Assembly: GCF_900105885.1 (NCBI RefSeq)
Contig: NZ_LT629780.1
Coordinates: 2,790,001 to 2,854,000, forward strand
Length of the DNA stretch: 64,000 bases
Source: Pseudomonas guangdongensis
Lineage (GTDB): Bacteria > Pseudomonadota > Gammaproteobacteria > Pseudomonadales > Pseudomonadaceae
Direction: 5' to 3'
In this document: positions 58,573 to 64,000 of the stretch, in pieces
Numbering within the stretch: position 1 is the first letter of the stretch
How the letters are laid out: every line of letters starts with the position of its first letter
Translations under genes and position numbers: made by a program
The notes under the pieces: generated by a model
Seen by the model: only the letters and a program-made list of their open reading frames with translations
Told to the model about the DNA's origin: nothing
The model's database searches: none

Positions 58573-59697
58573 TCAGGCGGCGTTGCGGCGCAGCACCTGG
58601 CCGCCTTCGCACATCAGGCAGGCGGCGACGATGTCGTCGTCGCGGTCGAGGTGGAAGCGGCCGTCCTGGTCGAGCACCAGCTTGAGGAAGTCCAGCAGGT
58701 TGCGCGCGTAGAGGGCCGAGGCGTCGGCCGGCAGCAGCGCCGGCAGGTTGGTGTGGCCGACCAGGGTCACGCCGTGGCGCACCACCACCTCGCCGGGCAC
58801 GCTCAGCGGGCAGTTGCCGCCCTGGGCGGCGGCCAGGTCGATGATCACCGAGCCGGGCTTCATCTCGGCCACGGTGGCCTCGTGCAGCAGAGTCGGCGCC
58901 TGGCGGCCGGGGATCAGCGCGGTGGTGATGACGATGTCGGCCTGCCGGGCGCGCTCGTGCACCGCCTGGGCCTGGCGCGCCATCCACGAGGCCGGCATCG
59001 GCCGCGCGTAGCCGCCGACGCCTTCGGCGCATTCGCGCTCCTCGTCGGTCTCGCAGGGCACGTCGACGAACTTGGCGCCGAGCGATTCCACCTGTTCCTT
59101 GACCGCCGGACGCACGTCCGAGGCCTCGATCACCGCGCCGAGGCGCCGCGCGGTGGCAATCGCCTGCAGCCCGGCGACGCCGGCGCCGAGCACCAGCACG
59201 CGGGCGGCCTTCACCGTGCCGGCGGCGGTCATCAGCATCGGCATGAAGCGCGGGTAGTGGTCGACGGCGAGCATCACCGCCTTGTAGCCGGCGACGTTGG
59301 CCTGCGAGGACAGCACGTCGAGGCTCTGCGCCCGCGAGGTGCGCGGCGCCGCCTCCAGGGCGAAGGCGGTGATGCCCTGCGCGGCCATGCGCTCGATCTG
59401 CGCGCCGTCGAAGGGGTTGAGCATGCCGACCAGCACCGCGCCCGGGCGCATCTGCGCCAGCTCGGCGGGGCTGGGAGCGGCGACCTTGAGCACCAGTTCG
59501 GCGCCGAGGGCGGCGCCGGCGTCGGCCAGGCGGGCGCCGGCGGCCTCGTAGTCGCCGTCGGTGATGCAGGCGGCGCGCCCGGCGCCGGCCTCGACGACGA
59601 CCTGATGGCCCTGGGCGACAAACTTCCGGACCGTCTCCGGGGTGGCGGCCACGCGGGTTTCCCCGGCATGGGTTTCCTTGGGAATACCGATGCGCAT
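58573..59697 (-). CDS. pntAA: NAD(P) transhydrogenase subunit alpha, NAD-binding part
   Basis: A 374-aa soluble subunit. The N-terminus MRIGIPKETHAGETRVAATPE is the alanine dehydrogenase/PNT signature. The NAD-binding fold has LVLGAGVAGLQAIATARRLGA at about 165-185, and IDLAAAQGGNCPLS follows. The start at 59697 is favoured because the upstream extension has a different composition and lacks the signature. NADPH made by the complex would support KshB-type and reductase steps. Confidence 0.94.
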   Translation of the reverse strand: MRIGIPKETHAGETRVAATPETVRKFVAQGHQVVVEAGAGRAACITDGDYEAAGARLADAGAALGAELVLKVAAPSPAELAQMRPGAVLVGMLNPFDGAQIERMAAQGITAFALEAAPRTSRAQSLDVLSSQANVAGYKAVMLAVDHYPRFMPMLMTAAGTVKAARVLVLGAGVAGLQAIATARRLGAVIEASDVRPAVKEQVESLGAKFVDVPCETDEERECAEGVGGYARPMPASWMARQAQAVHERARQADIVITTALIPGRQAPTLLHEATVAEMKPGSVIIDLAAAQGGNCPLSVPGEVVVRHGVTLVGHTNLPALLPADASALYARNLLDFLKLVLDQDGRFHLDRDDDIVAACLMCEGGQVLRRNAA

Positions 59698-59749
59698 TCC
59701 ACTCTCCTTGCGTCTTGAGGGATTAGAGCGATTCAGAACCGGGCGAGGC

Positions 59750-60520
59750 TCAGGCGCGCTGCGCGCGCCGGGCGAAGAAACCGTCGACGGCGGCGGCGAA
59801 CTCGGGCCGCCCGGCGCAGTCGAGGAAGGCCGCGCGCTCGGCCTGCAGTTGCGCCTCCAGGCTCTGCTGCCCGGCCAGGCGCAGCAGGCGCTTGAGATGG
59901 GCCAGGGCATGGGGCTCGCGCCGCGCCAGGCGCGCGGCCAGGTCGTCGGTGACCGCTGCCAGCCGCTCGGCCGCCACCACCCGGTTGAGCAGGCCCAGGC
60001 GCAGGGCCTCGGTGGCGTCGAAGCTCTCGCACAGCAGGGCGATTTCCAGCGCCTTGCGCAGGCCGAGCAGGCGGGGCAGGGCCCAGGAGGCGCCGCCGTC
60101 GCAGCTGGCGGCGATATCCGTATAGGCGAAGTTGAACCGCGTGCCCTCGGCGGCGATGGCCAGATCGGCCGCCAGCATCAGGCTGATGCCCGCCCCGGCC
60201 GCGGCGCCATGCACGCTGGCCAGCACCGGCACCGGCATCTCGCTCAGCAGTTGCACCGACGCGTGCAGCGGACGGATCAGGGCGTCGGCGGCCTCGACCG
60301 GCGCCCGGCGCATGGCGGCCAGATCGCCGCCGGCCATGAAGGCGCGACCGTTGCCGCCGAGCACGACCACGCGCACCGCGCTGTCGCTGGCGATGGAGCG
60401 GCAGGCCTCCAGCAGGGCGTTGGCCAGCCCGGCATCCAGCGCGTTGAGCACGTCCGGGCGGTTGAAGCGCAGTTGAGCCACGCCGGCGGCGCGCTCAACG
60501 ACAAGGGGTGAATCACTCAT
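59750..60520 (-). CDS. Enoyl-CoA hydratase/isomerase family protein
   Basis: A 256-aa crotonase. The first loop is FMAGGDLAAMRR near residue 62. The HGAAAGAGISLMLAADLAIAAEG segment around 105-127 has Gly where many hydratases have the first catalytic Glu. YTDIAASCDGGASWALPRLLG keeps an Asp near the second acid position. This variation suggests an isomerase or C-C hydrolase-like activity rather than a standard hydratase. It lies between the fadB-like gene and pntAa, all minus strand. Confidence 0.82.
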   Translation of the reverse strand: MSDSPLVVERAAGVAQLRFNRPDVLNALDAGLANALLEACRSIASDSAVRVVVLGGNGRAFMAGGDLAAMRRAPVEAADALIRPLHASVQLLSEMPVPVLASVHGAAAGAGISLMLAADLAIAAEGTRFNFAYTDIAASCDGGASWALPRLLGLRKALEIALLCESFDATEALRLGLLNRVVAAERLAAVTDDLAARLARREPHALAHLKRLLRLAGQQSLEAQLQAERAAFLDCAGRPEFAAAVDGFFARRAQRA

Positions 60521-60599
60521 GGCGGATCTCCAGGCAATGACTTCGCACGCGCGCCCCGCCCGCGCGGCCAGCCGGCCGGCGGGGCTGTCGATACGCTAC

Positions 60600-62738
60600 T
60601 CAATAGAAACCGCGGTCCTCATCGGCCATCTGGCGTAGGCCATCCGTCACCCGGTACAGCTCGCCCAGCCCGGCGAGCCCGTCGGCCAGCGCGACGAAGC
60701 GGCGCACGCCGAGGGTGTCGATGTAGCGCAGCGGGCCCCCGTGGCTGCCGGGGAAGCTGATGCCCAGCACCGCGCCCATGTCCACCTCGGCCGCCGAGGC
60801 GACGATGCCCTCCTCCAGGCTGCGCACCGCCTCCAGGCACAGCGGCACCATCATCCGCGCCACGATCTGCGCATCGTCCATCGACGCGGCCGCCGGGGCG
60901 GCGAGCAGCGCGGCGACCTGCGGGTCGTCTTCCCTGAGCAGGCGCCCGCTGGCGTCCGCGGTGTAGCGGTAGAAGCCCTGGCGGTTCTTCTGGCCGAGGC
61001 GCCCGGCGTCATGCAGGGTCGCCACCGCGTCGCGGAAGTCGTGGCGCATGCGCGTCGGGTAGCCCGCGGCCAGCACCTCCATGCAATGGCGGCTGGTGTC
61101 CAGGCCGATCACGTCGAGCAGGTAGGCCGGCCCCATCGGCCAGCCGAAGGCCTCCATGACCCGGTCGATGCGCGGGAAATCGACGCCCTCGTGCAGCAGG
61201 CGGACGAAGCCGCCGAGGTAGGCGAACAGGATGCGGTTGACCAGGAAGCCCGGGCAGTCGTTGACCACGATCGGCGTCTTGCCCAGGCGGACGGCCAGCG
61301 CCACCGCCGTGGCGATGGTCTGCGCGCTGCTCTGCTCGCCGCGGATCACCTCCACCAGCGGCATCTGCTGCACGGGGTTGAAGAAGTGCATGCCGCAGAA
61401 GTTCTGCGGCCGCTGCAGCGCGCGGGCCAGCAGGCTCACCGAGATGGTCGAGGTGTTGGTGGTCAGGATCGCCTCGGCGGGCAGCGTGCATTCGGTCTCC
61501 GCCAGCACTGCCTGCTTGATCTCCGGGTTCTCGACCACCGCCTCGACGACCAGATCGACCTCGGCGAAGGGCGTGTAGTCGAGGGTCGGCTGGATGCGCG
61601 CGAGGCACTCCTGGCGCTGCGCCTCGCTCATCGCCTGGCGGGCGACGCGCTTGCCGAGCAGCGCCTCGCCCTCCTCCATGCCCAGCCGCAGGGCCTGCTC
61701 GCGGATGTCCTTCATCACGCAGGGATAACCGTGCAGGGCGGCCAGGCTGGCGATGCTGCCGCCCATGATCCCGGCGCCAAGCACCGCGCAGCGCCGCACC
61801 GGGCGGGCCAGCGCCTCGTGGCCGCGGGCGGCCTTGCGCACCGCCTGGCGATTGAGGAACAGGCCGATCAGGCTGGCCGCTTGCGGCGAGCGGGCCAGCG
61901 CGACGAAGTCGCGGGCCTCGCGCTGCAAGGCCTGCTCGCGCGGCAGGGCGAGGCTCGCGGCCATCGATTCGAACGCCCGGCTGGCGGCCGGGAAGTGGCG
62001 CCGCGTCTTCGCCGGGATGGCCTGCAGGGCCTGCTCGATCAGCGCCCCCGCAGCCTCGGCCGGCAGCTCCAGAGCGGCCCGCTTGCGCTGGCGCCGCGCC
62101 TGGTAGTCGATCTCGCCGGCCAGCGCCTGCCCGAGCAACGCGCGGCAGCGCCCGACCAGTTCGGCCTCGGGCACCACGGCATCGACGATGCCGGCCGCCA
62201 GGGCGCTGGCGGCGTCCACTTCGCGGCCGGAGCCGATCCATTCCAGGGCAACGTCGAGGCCGGCCAGGCGCGGGGTGCGCACGCTGCCGCCGTAGCCGGG
62301 GAACAGCCCCAGCCCGACCTCGGGGAAGCCGACGCGGGCATGCTCGCCGAGCACTCGCAGGTCGGCGGCCAGGCACAGCTCGAAGCCGCCGCCGAGGGCC
62401 AGGCCGTTGATCGCCACGGCGCTGGGCATCGGCAGGTCTTCGAGGTCGCAGAACAGCCGGTCGACGGCGAGGATCGACTCCAGCACCTGCGCCTCGCTGC
62501 GCCGGAAGGCGGCGGAAAACTCGGTGATGTCGGCGCCCACCACGAACAGCGGCTTGGCGCTGGCGATCAGCAGGGCGCGTACCCCCGCCGTGGCCTTGAG
62601 CGCATCCAGCGCCTGGCGCAGCTCGTCGAGGGTCAGCCGGTCCAGCTTGTTGACCGGCTCGCCGGCCAGATCGAGCGTGAGTTCGGCAATGCCGTCGGCC
62701 TGCAATGCGACGGACACCGCCTTGCCTTGAAAGATCAT
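60600..62738 (-). CDS. Fused enoyl-CoA hydratase/3-hydroxyacyl-CoA dehydrogenase (FadB/FadJ-like)
   Basis: A 712-aa bifunctional beta-oxidation protein. The crotonase domain covers about residues 1-190 (VVGADITEFSAAF, INGLALGGGFELCLAADLRV with its Glu). The dehydrogenase domain starts near 313 with CAVLGAGIMGGSIASLAA and contains HFFNPVQQMPLVEVI and NDCPGFLVNRILFAYLGG. Both halves look intact. It is close to etfA/etfB. No adjacent thiolase is present, but one lies at 53519-54700. It probably serves general or steroid-derived acyl-CoA beta-oxidation. Confidence 0.92.
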   Translation of the reverse strand: MIFQGKAVSVALQADGIAELTLDLAGEPVNKLDRLTLDELRQALDALKATAGVRALLIASAKPLFVVGADITEFSAAFRRSEAQVLESILAVDRLFCDLEDLPMPSAVAINGLALGGGFELCLAADLRVLGEHARVGFPEVGLGLFPGYGGSVRTPRLAGLDVALEWIGSGREVDAASALAAGIVDAVVPEAELVGRCRALLGQALAGEIDYQARRQRKRAALELPAEAAGALIEQALQAIPAKTRRHFPAASRAFESMAASLALPREQALQREARDFVALARSPQAASLIGLFLNRQAVRKAARGHEALARPVRRCAVLGAGIMGGSIASLAALHGYPCVMKDIREQALRLGMEEGEALLGKRVARQAMSEAQRQECLARIQPTLDYTPFAEVDLVVEAVVENPEIKQAVLAETECTLPAEAILTTNTSTISVSLLARALQRPQNFCGMHFFNPVQQMPLVEVIRGEQSSAQTIATAVALAVRLGKTPIVVNDCPGFLVNRILFAYLGGFVRLLHEGVDFPRIDRVMEAFGWPMGPAYLLDVIGLDTSRHCMEVLAAGYPTRMRHDFRDAVATLHDAGRLGQKNRQGFYRYTADASGRLLREDDPQVAALLAAPAAASMDDAQIVARMMVPLCLEAVRSLEEGIVASAAEVDMGAVLGISFPGSHGGPLRYIDTLGVRRFVALADGLAGLGELYRVTDGLRQMADEDRGFY

Positions 62739-62810
62739 CCTGTCAGTCTCCTGAGAGGCTCGCCGCGGCGAGCCGGAACGCAGGCCGGCGACGGCCTGCG
62801 TGGGGGCGGG

Positions 62811-63746
62811 TCAGCCGATGAGGCGCTGCAGCTCCGGTACCGCCTCGAACAGATCGCCGACCAGGCCGTAGTCGGCGACCTGGAAGATCGGCGCCTCCTC
62901 GTCCTTGTTGATCGCCACGATCACCTTGGAGTCCTTCATCCCGGCCAGGTGCTGGATCGCACCGCTGATGCCGACGGCGATGTACAGCTCGGGGGCGACG
63001 ATCTTGCCGGTCTGGCCGACCTGCATGTCGTTGGGCACGAAGCCGGCATCCACCGCCGCGCGCGAGGCGCCGACCGCGGCGCCCAGCTGGTCGGCCAGGG
63101 TGTAGAGCAGCGCGAAGTTCTCGCCGTTCTGCAGGCCGCGCCCACCGGAAACCACCACCTTGGCGGCGGTCAGCTCGGGACGTTCGGACTTGGCCAGCGC
63201 CTCGCCGACGAAGGCGGAAAGGCCGGTATCGCCGGCGCCGCTCACCGCCTCGATGGCGGCGCTGCCGCCCGTGGCGGCCACGGCGTCGAAGCCGGTGCTG
63301 CGCACGGTGATCACCTTGATCGCCGCGCTGGACTGCACGGTGGCGATGGCATTGCCGGCGTAAATCGGCCGCTTGAAGGTGTCGGCGCTCTCGACCGTGA
63401 CGATCTCGGAGATCTGGTCGACGTCCAGCAGCGCGGCAACGCGCGGCAGCACGTTCTTGCCGTTGCTGGTGGCCGGAGCCAGCACATGGCTGTAGCCGCC
63501 ACGGGCCAGCTCGGCGATCAGCGGGGCGAGGTTTTCCGGCAGCTGGTGAGCCAGCGCGGCGCTGTCGGCGACCCGTACCCGGGCGACGCCCTCGATCCGG
63601 GCGGCGGCTTCGGCCACGGCGGTGCAAGCGCTGCCGGCGACCAGCACATGGATATCGCCGCCGATCTGGCGGGCGGCGGCCACGCTGTTGAGGGTGGCGC
63701 CGGCCAGGGCGGCGTTGTCGTGTTCGGCAATGACGAGAATGCTCAT
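62811..63746 (-). CDS. etfA: Electron transfer flavoprotein subunit alpha
   Basis: A 311-aa EtfA/FixB. The C-terminal FAD domain includes [40 protein letters not shown] (about 195-235), [28 protein letters not shown] and [10 protein letters not shown]. It forms the soluble heterodimer with EtfB that accepts electrons from acyl-CoA dehydrogenases. The ATG is 1 bp after the etfB stop. Confidence 0.95.
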   Translation of the reverse strand: MSILVIAEHDNAALAGATLNSVAAARQIGGDIHVLVAGSACTAVAEAAARIEGVARVRVADSAALAHQLPENLAPLIAELARGGYSHVLAPATSNGKNVLPRVAALLDVDQISEIVTVESADTFKRPIYAGNAIATVQSSAAIKVITVRSTGFDAVAATGGSAAIEAVSGAGDTGLSAFVGEALAKSERPELTAAKVVVSGGRGLQNGENFALLYTLADQLGAAVGASRAAVDAGFVPNDMQVGQTGKIVAPELYIAVGISGAIQHLAGMKDSKVIVAINKDEEAPIFQVADYGLVGDLFEAVPELQRLIG

Positions 63747-63747
63747 C

Positions 63748-64000
63748 TCAGATCACCTTCGCTTCGTTCTTGAGTTTTTCCACCAGCTCGGCCACCGAGC
63801 CGACCTTGATGCCGGCGCTGCGGGTGGCCGGCGCCTCGACCTTGAGGGTCTTCACGCTGGAGGCGGTGGACACGCCGAGGGCCTCGGGCGTCAGCACGTC
63901 GAGCGGCTTCTTCTTGGCCTTCATGATGTTGGGTAGGGAGGCGTAGCGCGGCTCGTTGAGGCGCAGGTCGGTGGTGACGATGGCCGGCAGGGTCAGCGCC
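63748..64000 (-). CDS. etfB: Electron transfer flavoprotein subunit beta (partial)
   Basis: The C-terminal 83 residues are present; the rest lies beyond the right edge. Visible are [32 protein letters not shown] and the terminal [11 protein letters not shown], all typical of EtfB. The stop (63748-63750) is followed after one base by the etfA start, the usual etfBA order. Confidence 0.93.
   Translation of the reverse strand, partial: ALTLPAIVTTDLRLNEPRYASLPNIMKAKKKPLDVLTPEALGVSTASSVKTLKVEAPATRSAGIKVGSVAELVEKLKNEAKVI

Noticed and set aside
60741..63773. 1010-codon open frame on the plus strand
   Set aside because: Antisense to the FadB-like gene and etfA; the length only reflects high GC at third positions of the real frame.
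1..64000. CRISPR arrays, tRNA or rRNA genes
   Set aside because: No regularly spaced direct repeats and no tRNA- or rRNA-like sequence were seen on reading through the window; no tRNA scan could be run.

Overview
The window is GC-rich proteobacterial DNA, most likely from a Pseudomonas. The signs are a PpyR-like two-helix membrane protein, a split pntAa/pntAb/pntB transhydrogenase, a palindromic REP-type element at 3201-3259 and the overall codon style. Nearly everything from the left edge to about 54.9 kb belongs to aerobic 9,10-seco steroid catabolism (sterol side-chain remnants, bile acids, androgens), organised as several operons on both strands.

Layout. 1-3.1 kb: end of an MFS transporter, the meta-cleavage hydrolase HsaD and an old-yellow-enzyme/Fe-S/FAD oxidoreductase. 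3.2-5.5 kb: an NTF2-like protein, then a divergent LysR/azoreductase pair. 9.6-5.7 kb (minus): DUF1329 protein, SDR and a Tat-exported amidase. 19.7-9.8 kb (minus): a nine-gene side-chain operon (SDR, ChsH2, acyl-CoA dehydrogenase, ChsH1, Ltp2, three more acyl-CoA dehydrogenases, acyl-CoA ligase), divergent from an enoyl-CoA hydratase/SDR pair. 21.5-23.4 kb: PpyR-like protein and a SulP transporter. 27.7-23.5 kb (minus): DUF1302, DUF1329 and a TeiR-like LuxR regulator. 31.3-28.1 kb (minus): hsaA-kshA-hsaC. 31.7-37.4 kb: an accessory island with an intact IS630-family element, an AT-richer helicase-nuclease fusion gene, a broken DUF1524 nuclease remnant and hipBA. 45.5-37.4 kb (minus): second hsaA, kstD (delta-1), delta-4(5alpha)-dehydrogenase, SDR, kshB, fadD3. 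47.2 kb: an aldehyde dehydrogenase (minus) divergent from hsaB, a 7alpha-HSDH-like SDR, hsaE, hsaG, hsaF and an MFS transporter. 54.95-53.5 kb (minus): a 53-aa membrane protein and a thiolase. 55-64 kb (minus): core metabolism (ETF-QO, PntB/Ab/Aa, enoyl-CoA hydratase, FadB-like fusion, EtfA, EtfB) that receives acyl-CoA dehydrogenase electrons and balances NAD(P)H.

How it works together. KstD and KshAB open ring B. HsaAB hydroxylates and HsaC cleaves ring A. HsaD hydrolyses the product into a C/D-ring propionate (HIP, activated by FadD3) and a dienoate, which HsaE/F/G convert to pyruvate and acetyl- or propionyl-CoA. The ChsE/ChsH/Ltp2 operon removes the last three side-chain carbons. A 16-bp motif, GTC-N6-GAC-GATG, recurs at seven places: upstream of the first gene of every steroid operon whose upstream region is visible, usually 60-75 bp before the start codon. 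It was not seen upstream of the core-metabolism genes. It is the best candidate for an undescribed regulon signal. The other notable object is the single-gene SF2 helicase fused to a PD-(D/E)XK nuclease, a probable anti-phage gene parked inside the catabolic cluster.
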